A stretch of DNA of 64,000 nucleotides from Rhodococcus sp. 4CII (GCF_014256275.1 NZ_JACCFE010000002.1:7379501-7443500), one strand, 5' to 3'; counted from the first letter of the stretch, positions 26,491 to 37,023 are shown. The notes: generated by a model not told the origin, from the letters alone. Numbers and translations are program-made.

Positions 26491-27119
26491 GGTTCCACCT
26501 CCAGCGGCGTCGAGTTGAGCGTAGCCGGGCGGATCCGCTGGTGGTGTCCGCGCGTTTTGACGGGGCCGAAGCCCCCCAATGTTGAAGCCCCCCGATGTTG
26601 GTGAGAGGAGTCCTATTTGCCGATCGGTTCCAGGGCGCAGGGGTCGTCGCTTCCGACCGCGACACCGGATCTGCTGGACCGAGATGACCGGGTCAATGCC
26701 AGGAGTTCCACCAGAGAACTATGGGCACCAGCCAGGGTGTCCACACCATCCAGCTAGTTCCCAAACTCTACGGCGGGATCGGAATCACCGGCATCACCTC
26801 CGGTTAGTGAAAAGGAGATTACGGCAACCAATAGCTTGGCTACGCTAGCTAGCGTAGCTATCCAAGATTCCGGGCGCACAGCGCAGGGCGTCCGCAGCGT
26901 CGCCCGGACCACCAATCCCGCTCGCCGTCTCGAAGTATCGGGCTGCGGAAACGGACGAGATGCGCGCCGATGCCCGCAAGCGCAGCGCGACTGTGGGAAA
27001 CGTCGATACTCGATCGCCGACACGCCCGACCGCGTGCGGGGGTCGTCGCTGATAGTAGGACTGCTACCTGAGACTGACAGCCGGAAGACCACTGGTTGCA
27101 GCGCGATAGGAGTCCCCAG
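26491..27119. other. 629-bp intergenic region with a long palindrome
   Basis: No convincing gene. It separates a leftward secreted-protein gene from the rightward cutinase-like gene and holds the 20-bp perfect palindrome at 26839-26858. Confidence 0.5.
26839..26858. promoter_or_regulatory. 20-bp perfect palindrome GCTACGCTAGCTAGCGTAGC
   Basis: Perfect dyad about 260 bp upstream of the cutinase-like gene, widened by CTTG and CAAG arms (26835-26838 and 26863-26866). The length and symmetry suggest a TetR- or GntR-type operator. A hairpin in RNA is an alternative. Confidence 0.5.
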
Positions 27120-29101
27120 ATGGCACGGTCTGCGAGAGGTGGGCTCGCTGCGGTCACCGCCACCGCAGTGTTCTGCGGGACTGCGCTCCTCTCGGCGCCC
27201 GCGATCGCGCATGCCGACCCGGCCAGCTGCTCGTCGACGTTCAACCTTCTCATCCCGGGAACATGGGAGACCAACGAGAACGCCGACCCCACCCGGCCGG
27301 TGGGCATGCTGGCTCCCGTCGCTGAGGCGATCAAGGCAAAGAACGGTGCCCGCGCGCAGACATACACGCTCCCCTATATGGCGCGCGCGTTCGACAACGG
27401 CCACACCTACGCCGACAGCAAGAACGACGCAATCAGCAGGCCACCGCCGTGCTGAAGAACTACACCGACACATGCGAGGGCGCGAAGATCACGATCACCG
27501 GCTACTCCCAAGGTTCGGACGCTGCAGGCGATCTCGCCTCGGCGATCGGAAACGATCAGGGACCGGTCGACGCGGACCGGGTCCTCGGTGTGGCACTGCT
27601 CGCCGATCCCGGTGCCGGCACGACGGGCGCGGCGACGGTCGGACCGAAAACCTCCGGGGAGGGGATCGCCGGTCCCCGGGCACAGGGCATGGGCACGTTG
27701 TCCGGGCGGGTGGCCTCGATCTGCGACCCGAACGACCTGTACTGCTCGATCCAGAAGGGTGCGAACCCGTTCCTCGGATCGCTCGGATCGATCCTGTCGA
27801 AGACCCCCGGCACCACCGGCACCGAAGGAGGTAACACTGCTATTGCCACCGCGCTGACCTCCGATTTCACCGACGTCGACCTGCCCGGTCTCGGATCGAA
27901 TGTCGACGCGCTCGGAAAACAACTGAGCGGCAGCGACACCGGTGGTTCGGTTGATGTGAACCGGATAGGCGACACCGCAACCTCGCTGAGTAAGACACTC
28001 AGCCCACTCGCCGAGCTGCTGCAGTCCGGGGCCGCGAACACTGCCGCCACCACGGGCTTAGCCGCAGCCCCAGTGGGCACACCGGAAAACGCGGCCGCGC
28101 AGGTCCTTACCACCGCGAGCCACGCAGACCTGACCGGTGCACTCGACGCGGTGACCACCATCGCGAACACCGCAGCCACACTCTCGAACAACGGCACCAC
28201 CACACTGCCCGCCACTGCACCCGAAATCTCTGCGCTCTCCAACACCGCCGCGTCACTCAGCGGCCAGATCGCACCCGTCGCCGCCACCCCAGCAGACGCC
28301 CTCTCCGCTGCGTCGAGCGTGTTATCGGTCCTCAAACCGACAGTCGTCGTCGACCAAGCCCTGGGCGTCGTCACCGGAGTGACCGCTCTCGACATTCCGA
28401 AGATCCTGAACAACCTGATCGTGCTCCCGCAGAAAATCGCCGCCGGCGATGTCCGCGCCGCCCGCGATGCCGCCCGGGACCTGAACGTGCAGTTCGCGCC
28501 GTTGGTGAAGATGGCCGCCGGCGTCGACTTGAAGTGGGTCTCCCACATCCTCGCGATCATTCCGGACCCGTCCGGCTACACCCAGATCGCCGCACTGGTC
28601 ACCAGCATTCTCGGCAACGTCGACGTGATCAAGCTGGCCAACATCGCCGGCCAGGCCCAGGAAATTGCGTGGGCCGCCGCGGACAAGCTCTTCCCACCAC
28701 CCGGAGTGCTAGCCGACCCGGTTGGTGCTGCGGCGCAGACCGCAGCGTTGATCCCACTCGGCCTCGAGCTCGCCTCGGTGGCCGCAAACATGCTCACCGG
28801 CAAAGCCGGCAAGACCGACCCCGCGCTGCTGGGCAAGCACGCCAACCCGGCCGGGAACGCGATCACCACACAGGCCCAGGGACTCGACCTCGCAGGACTC
28901 GCCGGATCGGTGTCCACGATCGCGCGCTCACAGGGCGCCGAGGACCTCGCCACAGTCGTCGGCGAAGGCCTGAACGCGGCCAGCTTCTTCGCCTCCGGTG
29001 CACACCAGAGCTACCAGAACTTGGTCGTCGACAACGCCGGCCGCAACGCCGTCCAGTGGATCGCGGATTGGCTGAATCTGCAGATCACCCGCGCCGTCTG
29101 A
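27120..29101 (+). pseudogene. Cutinase-family secreted hydrolase with long C-terminal extension, frameshifted
   Basis: ATG 27120 with AGGAG upstream. Signal peptide (VTATAVFCGTALLSAPAIA then HADPASC), then the start of a cutinase/PE-PPE-type alpha/beta hydrolase (TFNLLIPGTWETNENADPTR). The first frame stops at 27453-27455. A second frame from about 27430 continues with VLKNYTDTCEGAKITITGYS and QGSDAAGDLASAI, the GxSxG nucleophile motif, then ICDPNDLYC with a candidate catalytic Asp, and about 450 further residues rich in Ala, Thr and Ser. The two frames overlap by a few codons, so one indel near 27430 splits the gene. A sequencing error there would restore a ~660-residue secreted esterase. 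Confidence 0.7.
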
Positions 29102-29177
29102 CGATCCGACGGCGTCCGAAATCGAATGGAGCACCGAACATTGGCCCCTCGAACCCACCCGCCCGACATCCTGCCGG

Positions 29178-29426
29178 GTGACCTGCCTGCACTGTGACAA
29201 ACGCACCTATTTCACGCGCAGGGACGCCCGCGCAGCCCGCACGCATCACGAAAAGCGCCGCGGCCTGTCGATCTACCCCTGCCCGCACCACAAACAGGAC
29301 GGCGACGGCTTCCACCTCGGGCTCCGGCCAGAAGGACTGGGCCGCGGCGACATCGACCGCGACACCCTCGGAGAAAATCAGCGGGAAACGCTCGCGGAAG
29401 GCCGGCTCGCGGGGGAAGCACCGTGA
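29178..29426 (+). CDS. Small CxxC zinc-binding-type protein
   Basis: 82 residues from GTG 29178. The pattern CLHCDKRTYFTRRDARAART, then YPCPHH and FHLG resembles short actinobacterial proteins with C-x2-C...C-x-H that pair with HNH or phage genes. Function unknown. Its stop overlaps the start of the next gene (GTGA at 29423-29426), so the two are translationally coupled. Confidence 0.65.
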   Translation: MTCLHCDKRTYFTRRDARAARTHHEKRRGLSIYPCPHHKQDGDGFHLGLRPEGLGRGDIDRDTLGENQRETLAEGRLAGEAP

Positions 29427-29773
29427 CACTGATGACCGCCACGGGCACACCGACCACCCCGCTCGCACTCGACCCCGGCGGCCGGATCCGCTTCGGGATC
29501 GAACCCCGTCGCCCGTACACCGTCCGCGCACTCTCGGAGCACTTCGTCGTCTGCACCCGCCAACGCGACTTCGCCACCCAAGGCCAGTTCGTCTACACGG
29601 TCATCGACTGGCGAAACGGAATACGCGGACCCGTCAACGTGATCGGGCAGAGCACGGACGTAGGCACCGACGAGCAGTGCCGAACCCTACTTCGCGACCT
29701 CGAATCCGGTCGGTGCGAAATCAGCCACCGCAACCGAGTCCAGCTCGACATTCTCGCCAGGGACGAGCCATGA
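29423..29773 (+). CDS. Hypothetical protein coupled to the zinc-binding-type gene
   Basis: 116 residues, GTG start inside the upstream stop. Beta-rich middle with ALSEHFVVCTRQRDFATQGQ, then FVYTVIDWRNGIRGPVNVIG. I do not recognise the family, although such proteins recur on Rhodococcus and Nocardia plasmids. No membrane segment or signal. Confidence 0.6.
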   Translation: MTLMTATGTPTTPLALDPGGRIRFGIEPRRPYTVRALSEHFVVCTRQRDFATQGQFVYTVIDWRNGIRGPVNVIGQSTDVGTDEQCRTLLRDLESGRCEISHRNRVQLDILARDEP

Positions 29774-29794
29774 GAGAGCGCATGGGCCTGCTCG

Positions 29795-30184
29795 GTGAAC
29801 ACCTTTGGGGGACGAGTCGAGCCGATGCGCTCGGGGTCGAGCCATAGGTTCCGGATCCCCGAGCGCATCGTGGACGAGGCATCACGTCTGTACGACAAGC
29901 TTATGAACCAGGCCGCCCGCGCCCGCCTCAATCGACTTGCGGACCCCCGAGACAAGGTCTGGCCTCCGGCGCGCTGGCCGTCGCTTCACGCGAAGTGCGC
30001 AAAGATCGAGATTGAGGCAACACACATCACGGTCGGGCTCGGTCCCGAGCGGCAGGTCTGTGAGCTGCACCCAGGAATTCTGGTGATGGACGGGCTCGGC
30101 GTCCGCACGGTCCTAAACATGGGAAACGCCGTAGAATCGTTGCCTGCCAGTGGTGATCGGATGTTCTCGATGACTGCCAGATAG
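29795..30184 (+). CDS. Hypothetical protein
   Basis: Up to 129 residues; ATG 29825 (MRSGSSHRFRIPERIVDEAS) is a likelier start than 29795. Contains RARLNRLADPRDKVWPPARW and a segment with several hydrophobic strands (HITVGLGPERQVCELHPGIL). Unknown function. Third of three short co-directional genes before the Tn3 remnant. Confidence 0.5.
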   Translation: MNTFGGRVEPMRSGSSHRFRIPERIVDEASRLYDKLMNQAARARLNRLADPRDKVWPPARWPSLHAKCAKIEIEATHITVGLGPERQVCELHPGILVMDGLGVRTVLNMGNAVESLPASGDRMFSMTAR

Positions 30185-30413
30185 GCCGCGGAGGCCGCCC
30201 TCACCTACGGCCAGCAGCTGCGCCGAAGGAACTGGACATGGCCGCCACCGCACTGGGTGGGCCGCTCCCCATAGAGATTGACCACGACAAGGTGCCGGGG
30301 TCGCGGGTCATTCAAATGATCAGGGTGCGCTCCCGCTGATGTTCGTCGCTCGTCCGCGCCGGCATCGCGGTCCGCCGGGCCTCGTCGGCGCCGACCGGCG
30401 TCCGGGTCGGACC

Positions 30414-31593
30414 CGAAGATCCGCGGCGATGTTCTGGGCCGGTACGTGCTCACCGCCTACGCCTACGGCGCGAACCTCGGTGCGACCGAGGTGGCCCGGC
30501 ACATGCGCGGCCAGCTCTCCACCCACGAGCTCTACACCGCGGGCAACAAGCACTCCACCGCCGACAAGGTACACCGGTGCTCGGCGGATGTGATCAACGC
30601 GTTCACCACCCTGGACGTGGCCGGGATGTGGGGCGACGGGCAGATCGTCGCCGTCGACGGATCGCAGATCGACACCTGGGAGAACAACCTGCTCGCCGAG
30701 TCCCACATTCGATACGGCGGCTACGGAGGGCTGGCGATGCGGTTCGTGTCCGACTCCTACATCGCGCTGTTCTCCCATTTCGTGCCGTGCGGGGCGTGGG
30801 AAGCCGTCTACATCATCGATGGGTTGCTGCGCAACGAGTCCGACGTCCGACCGGACACCATCCACGCCGACACCCAGGGGCAGTCGCTGCCGGTGTTCGG
30901 GCTCGCCGCGTTGCTCGGGTTCGAGCTGCTGCCGCGCATCCGCAACTGGCAGGACCTGAACTTCTACCGCCCGACCCGACCACCCGGTACTCCCACATCG
31001 ACAGCCTGTTCGGTGACAACGCCATCGACTGGGGTCTGATCGAGCGGCATTGGACCGACCTGCTGCGCACCGCGATCTCCATCCGCGAAGGCCGGGTGTC
31101 GTCGGTGACGCTGCTGCGGCGCCTCGGCAACCACTCGCACAAGAACCGCCTGTACCGGGCGCTGCGCGAACTGGGCCGTGTCATCAGGACGGTGACGCTG
31201 CTGCGCTACCTCTCCGAACCTGTTCTGCGGGAGCAGATCACGGCGGTCACGAACAAGGCGGAGGCGTTCCACGGCTACGCGGAATGGCTGATGATCGGCG
31301 GTAAGCTCATCGGCCACAACGACCCCGACCACCAGGAACGGGTGGTCAAGTTCAACGAGCTGCTGGCCAACTGCGCGATCTACTCGACCGCACTGGACAT
31401 CACCGACGTCGCCAACGGCCTCGCCGCCGAGGGCTATCCCGTCGACACCGACGATCTGGCCACCATCACCCCGTACATCCAGCACACCATCCGCCGCTTG
31501 GGCGACCTCGTGCTCAACCTGTCCCCACCCGAACAAGCGCCGGTCACCCGGCTCGACCTGGAACCGCGAGTGCTGTTCGGATCACGCGCGTGA
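30414..31593 (+). mobile_element. Tn3-family transposase, C-terminal half, frameshifted
   Basis: Starts abruptly as PKIRGDVLGRYVLTAYAYGA and carries the DDE region (WGDGQIVAVDGSQID, then DVRPDTIHADTQGQSLPVFG and LLPRIRNWQDLNFY). A frameshift near 30975 moves the last ~200 codons (DAIDWGLIERHWTDLLRTAI-like stretch through NRLYRALRELGRVIRTVTLL to ARVLFG end) into another frame, stopping at 31593. The N-terminal ~600 residues of a normal Tn3 TnpA are missing. Inactive. Confidence 0.78.
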
Positions 31594-31645
31594 TCGGCCC
31601 CGGCGTCTGTATATAGGCCGGCACGGGCGAAGAGTACCCGCACGG

Positions 31646-31780
31646 CATGGATTCGATGCTCTTCACCGTGCTCGGCGTCGCCGCCCAGCTCGACGGCGAC
31701 TACATCCGAGAGAAGACCCTGAAGTCCAGCAGGCCACTGCCGACTGCGGCAACCACGGCCGACCGGATACTTGCCTGATA
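31646..31780 (+). pseudogene. Serine resolvase fragment beside the Tn3 remnant
   Basis: MDSMLFTVLGVAAQLDGDYI then REKTL aligns with the LLFxVLGAVAExERxLIRERT segment of Tn3-type resolvases. After a one-base shift it continues EVQQATADCGNHGRPDT, matching the following hinge (EGQxAAxARGxxGGRP). Only ~45 codons remain. It is probably the resolvase of the same Tn3 transposon. Confidence 0.6.
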
Positions 31781-32032
31781 ATCAGCGCTCGAGCCACATC
31801 TAAATGACGTAAAGCTTTGCATAACAATCTATCTCCCGGTTTCGCCGACACGCCGGAGATGGGAATGGTGGGTGAACCTCCGGCTGAACATGCAGGTCAT
31901 CGATGTTCGAGAATCAACTCGCTATCTGTTACTTGAGGGGCAAATGATTCCTGTGAGGTTCCTGAGCATCATGAGTTAGGTTACAAGAAGCGAGCGGGCC
32001 CGCCGCTGACCGAAGTCCCCTCACAGAGACAG
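31781..32032. other. Gap with no recognised feature
   Basis: About 250 bp of somewhat AT-richer sequence between the resolvase fragment and a doubtful open frame. No gene, repeat or clear promoter was identified. Confidence 0.4.
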
Positions 32033-32335
32033 GTGTCAGATGGCCAGAACCACGAAGTACCTGAATTTGTCACGCCCGAAACGTGCTTCACCAGCAAGAA
32101 CGTTCCGCTCAAGATGCCGCAAACCCTCGCCGCTCTCGCACTCCAGGCGCTGGGCATGCCGGCGGACCAGGCCGCGGGGAATCGTCAACTCGATCTGACC
32201 GGCGGCACTCAGGCTCGACTGACCTCCCTGACCTGGGATGTCCTGCAATCCCGCCGCAGGGCATCGCAGGTCAAGCCCCATCCCCTTCCGGACATGCGCT
32301 ATAACCGGTGGCTCTCATTCCCGCGCGGGAGATGA
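32033..32335 (+). CDS. Doubtful hypothetical protein
   Basis: 100 residues from GTG 32033, ending convergent with and slightly overlapping the PucR gene. The middle (LKMPQTLAALALQALGMPAD) has plausible codon use, but there is no strong ribosome binding site and no recognisable family. It could also be the tail of a lost gene. Confidence 0.3.
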   Translation: MSDGQNHEVPEFVTPETCFTSKNVPLKMPQTLAALALQALGMPADQAAGNRQLDLTGGTQARLTSLTWDVLQSRRRASQVKPHPLPDMRYNRWLSFPRGR

Positions 32336-33649
32336 TGCGCCGGCTGTCCCGGGCCCGCTCTCGGGCACGAGTACGACTGAGCCGAGGACGCGGCACAGGG
32401 CCAGCGCGAGTTGCGTGTCGAGTGGCTTGTCGGCGACGCCGCGGCCCAGTTGCAGCGAGGCTTTCTCCAGCCGGTAGCGGATCGAGTTGCGGTGGAGCAT
32501 GAGCTGCGACGCCGTCGCTGAGTAGCTGAACGCGGACTCGAGGAACACGCGTACGGTGTCACGCTGACGAGCGGCGGCGTCGGAGTCGACCGCCAACTCC
32601 CCCAGCACATCGTGAACCCAGGCGCGGGTGGCGGGGAGGTCGTCGATGAGTCGGGAGATCACCGGGATCCCCTCGTCCGCATAGGAGGTCACGCGCGCGG
32701 TCGGGTCACTTGCGACGTGCGCGATCCGCGACGCCTGGTGCGCCTGGGACCGGCTTGCGCGGAATCCGTCCGGTCCGAACCCAGGTGAACCGAATGCGAG
32801 GCGGGACCCACCTGCAGAAGCTACCACCGAGTCAAAAGCACGGGTGTCGACGCGGTGCACGCCACCAAACCACACGTCCGCCTCGCGCCGACCGGTCACT
32901 ACCACGAGTGGATCGTCGCGACCTCCAAGCATCGCGCGGACCTGGTCGATGAGAGGGGCGAGCGCGGGGTTATGCGCGGGCTGGTCGGCGCGATCGTCGA
33001 CCCACACTCGGCATGCCACGTGTACCTGGTCGAGCCGGTATTTGGTGGCAGCGGAGAACTCTCTAGGGGACACGTCCTCGGCCTCGAGGACACGATTGAC
33101 CCAGGTGAAAGTGGTGCGCGCAGCCCGCTCGTGGGAGGACCGCTGCTCCTCCTGATATGTGGCAATCACCTGGCGCGTGATCGCGTCGATGTATTGGTAC
33201 AGCCAGCCCGCCAGGTGACGGTAGAGCGGCGGCTGCTCGTGAGGCGGACAGTCAATCTCCTGCACCTGGTCGAAGATGCGAGCCAGCAAATAGTGGGATC
33301 CCACGTGATAGGCACGACGCAATGAAGACTCGGGAACGTCCTGCCGCGCGAGCTCCTCGGCGTACCGGTGCGCATGCGGCAACGAAGGCAGGTCGGACAC
33401 CTCTTTGGAGTGCGCAAGCTGATCGATCATGACCTCGACATTGTCCGTGACGCTGGAGTGGAGAGCGTCACGCATCGCCCGGTCGTCGAGCTCACCGACC
33501 GCAGCCGCGATCTCGGCGGTCATCCCGTGACTGATCGCATCGGTCTCTCGCTGGAGGCGCTCCCCGATCTTCCTGGTGAGTTCACCGAGCCGCTCGAGAT
33601 TCTGCGGATCCACGCTGAGCTTGCCTGGAAGGCTCCAAGACTCAGTCAT
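32315..33649 (-). CDS. PucR-family transcriptional regulator
   Basis: 444 residues from ATG 33649. The C-terminal helix-turn-helix is clear: TVRVFLESAFSYSATASQLM then LHRNSIRYRLEKASLQLGRG (about residues 370-415), as in CdaR/PucR proteins. The middle carries a GGDEF-like linker domain and the N-terminal part is helical. The start overlaps the stop of the FAD oxidoreductase (ATGA), so it is the last gene of the leftward four-gene operon and likely regulates it. Confidence 0.9.
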   Translation of the reverse strand: MTESWSLPGKLSVDPQNLERLGELTRKIGERLQRETDAISHGMTAEIAAAVGELDDRAMRDALHSSVTDNVEVMIDQLAHSKEVSDLPSLPHAHRYAEELARQDVPESSLRRAYHVGSHYLLARIFDQVQEIDCPPHEQPPLYRHLAGWLYQYIDAITRQVIATYQEEQRSSHERAARTTFTWVNRVLEAEDVSPREFSAATKYRLDQVHVACRVWVDDRADQPAHNPALAPLIDQVRAMLGGRDDPLVVVTGRREADVWFGGVHRVDTRAFDSVVASAGGSRLAFGSPGFGPDGFRASRSQAHQASRIAHVASDPTARVTSYADEGIPVISRLIDDLPATRAWVHDVLGELAVDSDAAARQRDTVRVFLESAFSYSATASQLMLHRNSIRYRLEKASLQLGRGVADKPLDTQLALALCRVLGSVVLVPESGPGTAGASSPARE

Positions 33650-35061
33650 GGCGCCAGGTCTGCCAGCGCGGCGCGGGCGGCGTTCCAGCCGGCCATGCCG
33701 TGCGCGCCTGCTCCGGGTGGGGCGGCGGCCGAGCAGAGGTAGGCGCCGGGGACGCCGGTGGCATACGGCTGCAGAGTCACGCGCGGACGGAACACCAACT
33801 GCCGGGCCGTATTCGCACCGGTGATAATGTCGCCGCCCACGTAGTTGGGATTGGCTTGCTCGATCTGCGCCACCGACCGCGAACGCGTCGACAGGATCCG
33901 CGCTCGGAAGCCCGGAGCGTACCGCTCGATCTGCGCGGTGATGATCTCGGTGGCGTCGCCGCTCCAACCCGATGGCACGTGGGCGTAGACGTCGACGGGA
34001 TGCACCCCGTCCGATGCACGCCCAGTGTCCGCGACGGACTGCTGCCCCACCAACACGAATGGCCGATCGGGCATCACGCCGCGCACCACGTCGCGTTCGG
34101 CGGCGGCGATCTCTTCGAAGTTCCCGCCCACGTGCACGGTCCCCGCACGCCGGGAGGGTTCGTACCCCCATGGGATGCCGTCCTCGACGGCATACGACAC
34201 CTGGAACGCGCCGGGCCCGTGCCGGAACCGGCTGTAGGCGCGGGCGATCCGCGGGGGCTGCGCAGAGCCCAACACCGATGCAGCTGCGGCGGGCGTGGTG
34301 TTGAGCATGAGGATGTCGGGCCGGCCCAGCTCGCGGTGGTCGCGCACCAGGGCTCCGGTCTCCACCCGTCCGCCGTACGACTCGAGCGCCGAGACCATCG
34401 CCCGCGAGATCGCAGCCGAGCCCCCGCGCGCGACCGGCCAACCGTAGCGGTGCGCCGCGGTCCCCAGCGCCACGCCGATCGCCGACGACATCACCGAACC
34501 GAACGGCCGGAACGCGTGCGCTGCCACCCCGCCGAACAGGGCCCGCGCCCCATCGGTCCGCCAGCGCCGCGCGAGCACGGTGGCCGGCAACGCTGCATGG
34601 ACACCGAACCAGCCCAGGGCGAAGGGGTGGCGGGGCACGTGCACCATCGGTTGGAGGAATTCGCCCACGATGTCGTGGAAATGCGCGGAGAGGGGGCCGA
34701 ACATCCGGCGGTACGAGGAACCGTCACCGCCGAGCCCCGCGGCGGTCTCTTCGACGGACCGCACCACCGCGGCCCCCCGCCCGCTGTGGAGCGGGTGCGC
34801 GTACTGGACCTCGGGCCACAGCCACTCGAGACCGTGCGCGGCGAGGTCGAACTGTCGGCTGAATCCGGTATCCAACGCGAGCGGGTGGAAGCCGGAGCAG
34901 TGGTCGTGGAGGAGTCCGGGCAACGTCACCTCGCCGGACCGGGTGCCGCCGCCGGGGGAGTCGGACGCTTCCAGAACGGTCACGTCCACTCCCTCGGCGG
35001 CGAGTGTCAGGGCGGCGGCTAGGCCGTTGGGCCCGCTACCGACGACGAGGGCGGTGGTCAT
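33646..35061 (-). CDS. Phytoene desaturase-like FAD-dependent oxidoreductase
   Basis: 471 residues from ATG 35061. N-terminal Rossmann motif VVGSGPNGLAAALTLAAEGV, followed by EASDSPGGGTRS, places it in the CrtI/amine-oxidase-like family; the C terminus has the second FAD-contact region (GAYLCSAAAPPGAGAHGMAG). Actinobacterial members of this group often sit with lipid genes and are not carotenoid enzymes; substrate unknown. It lies 4 bp after the DUF3556 gene and overlaps the PucR gene. Confidence 0.9.
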   Translation of the reverse strand: MTTALVVGSGPNGLAAALTLAAEGVDVTVLEASDSPGGGTRSGEVTLPGLLHDHCSGFHPLALDTGFSRQFDLAAHGLEWLWPEVQYAHPLHSGRGAAVVRSVEETAAGLGGDGSSYRRMFGPLSAHFHDIVGEFLQPMVHVPRHPFALGWFGVHAALPATVLARRWRTDGARALFGGVAAHAFRPFGSVMSSAIGVALGTAAHRYGWPVARGGSAAISRAMVSALESYGGRVETGALVRDHRELGRPDILMLNTTPAAAASVLGSAQPPRIARAYSRFRHGPGAFQVSYAVEDGIPWGYEPSRRAGTVHVGGNFEEIAAAERDVVRGVMPDRPFVLVGQQSVADTGRASDGVHPVDVYAHVPSGWSGDATEIITAQIERYAPGFRARILSTRSRSVAQIEQANPNYVGGDIITGANTARQLVFRPRVTLQPYATGVPGAYLCSAAAPPGAGAHGMAGWNAARAALADLAP

Positions 35062-35065
35062 CAGT

Positions 35066-36877
35066 TCAGCCTGCCACCTCTGATATGGGATCCCTACTGG
35101 CCCCTGCGGGAACATAGTCGGGATCGCGCCAGGTGACGGTGTAGTTGATCGGCCCGTTGGGCAGCCACGGCTGCTCTGCGAGCGCGTCCTTCACCACGTA
35201 GTAGCCGGTCTCGACCACACCGAGCGCCGCGTCGATCACCTTGTACTCGAGGGTTTTCTTGTGCAGTGGCTGCGACTCGGTCCAGACGGTGATGAACTCG
35301 CCGGGCTCGAAGTGGCACCGCTTCTGGATGGCGGCGATGGTGAAGGGGTTGAACAGGTGCCCGTCGCCGAACTGCCAGCCCACGAAGAACGTGCACATCA
35401 TCTCGCCCTCGCGAAACCGGTAATTGTCCAGGTCGTCGAGGTGATCCATCATCAGCGACATATGGCCCCGTCCTTGAGAATTCAAGAGCCGGAAGGCGGC
35501 GGTCTTCTGGAGGAAGATCTCGGCGGCTTCAGGCCCGAACAGGCTGGACAGCTGGTGCTTGTGCGAGGTGATCTCGGTGATGAAGTCGGGGCTGTCCAGC
35601 TTGGCCTCGCAGCCGTTGTTCCGGAACGCCATGGTGGCGGACGACCAGTTGCCGGCGTACTGACGCATGGACAGCAGGAACGAGATCAGGTCGGGTCGGA
35701 AGTTCCCTACGACCGGCAGGGTGAGGGTCAAGACCGCGGCCGCCACCACGATCCAGGGATTGCTCGCGTCCCACACGGCGTAGCCGTCGCCGGCGAAGAA
35801 GCCGAGGAACACGAACGGGGAGAGGAAGCCGAAGTAGAGGTTCCATTCCTGCGGCATGGCCACGGCGAACATCGAGTAGATGAAGGCGTGGAAGCACGTC
35901 ATGAACGCTGCGGCGAGCACTGCCACCACCCAGTTGGTGGTGAAGAGCAGGATTATCGGCACCACGAACTCGACGACCGTGCCGAGGACGTGTGCGCAGA
36001 ACCAGGCGAGACGGGAGGGCAGCAGGTCCTCGGGCACGTTGCGGTAGAGCGCGCGTCGCAGGGTCTTGGACTTGTTGATCGGCGAATTGGTGAGCATAGT
36101 CTGCACGGTGGGCGTGAAGTGATGCCCGATCTTGGACAGGAACGCGCCCCACCAGACGGCGAAGATCGCGATCTTGGCTACCACGATCATGTCCACGTGC
36201 CCGGCGGCGTAGTTGGTCAGGACACCAAAGGCGAGCAGCATCACGGAGTACTGCTCGGGGCGGGAGGCCAGGAAGGCGACCTTGTCCCGCAGTCCCATGA
36301 CCAGCTGAAAGGCGATGAAGGCGATGAAGGGCCACATCGGCAGGAGGCCGGGCTCACTGTAGGCGGCGGCGGTCTGCTGGCCGGGCAACACCAGGCCCGC
36401 GACGAGGGAGGCGAGCATCCCGAGGTACAGCCACACGTCGATGGCCTTGCGTTCGTCACCGCCGGTCAGCGGGATCGTGCCGGGCCAGGGCGGGAGCCGC
36501 AGGGTACCGGTGCGGATCCAGTAGCGGTACCCGGCAGTGTTGGGTGTGAACTTGAACGCCAGCGGGCCCCACGATTCGTTGAAGCCGGTGGCAGACCAGA
36601 GCACCACCCACAGCATGGACTTCTGTAGGACGATCATCTCGCCCCACCAGGCGCCCAGGTCGAGCAGCGGCAAGCCGGGAGTGGTGAGGCCGATGAGAAG
36701 CCAGCCGGCGATGATGAAGAACAGGCCCTTGACCAGGTACAACGAGTGCATGATCTTGGGGGCGCCGAAGCCATAGTCCACCCAGTGCAGGCAGAGCAGC
36801 TTCATCCGCTCCATGGTCGGTATCTTTTCGAATTCTGCCGGGTCCACGTCGGGAACGTCGGCTTGGCGAAAACCCAT
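35066..36877 (-). CDS. DUF3556 integral membrane protein
   Basis: 603 residues from ATG 36877, with AGGAGGAG upstream. The start MGFRQADVPDVDPAEFEKIP and about ten membrane segments (for example FFIIAGWLLIGLTTPGLPLL, VVAVLAAAFMTCFHAFIYSM) fit DUF3556, a family confined largely to mycolic-acid bacteria. The last ~170 residues are soluble and contain WTESQPLHKKTLEYKVIDAA. Function unknown; the operon suggests lipid or hydrophobic-substrate metabolism at the membrane. Confidence 0.82.
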   Translation of the reverse strand: MGFRQADVPDVDPAEFEKIPTMERMKLLCLHWVDYGFGAPKIMHSLYLVKGLFFIIAGWLLIGLTTPGLPLLDLGAWWGEMIVLQKSMLWVVLWSATGFNESWGPLAFKFTPNTAGYRYWIRTGTLRLPPWPGTIPLTGGDERKAIDVWLYLGMLASLVAGLVLPGQQTAAAYSEPGLLPMWPFIAFIAFQLVMGLRDKVAFLASRPEQYSVMLLAFGVLTNYAAGHVDMIVVAKIAIFAVWWGAFLSKIGHHFTPTVQTMLTNSPINKSKTLRRALYRNVPEDLLPSRLAWFCAHVLGTVVEFVVPIILLFTTNWVVAVLAAAFMTCFHAFIYSMFAVAMPQEWNLYFGFLSPFVFLGFFAGDGYAVWDASNPWIVVAAAVLTLTLPVVGNFRPDLISFLLSMRQYAGNWSSATMAFRNNGCEAKLDSPDFITEITSHKHQLSSLFGPEAAEIFLQKTAAFRLLNSQGRGHMSLMMDHLDDLDNYRFREGEMMCTFFVGWQFGDGHLFNPFTIAAIQKRCHFEPGEFITVWTESQPLHKKTLEYKVIDAALGVVETGYYVVKDALAEQPWLPNGPINYTVTWRDPDYVPAGASRDPISEVAG

Positions 36878-37023
36878 GACTCCTCCTGGGGCGAGTTGAG
36901 TGGTGTGTTTGGGCACGAAGAAACGAAAATCGACGATCGTCGACTGTCGATATGAGAAAAGAAGGGACGGAAGGGACACGGGGAGGTCGTACGACGACGG
37001 AGTGGCCTCGCCCTCGCGCGAGG

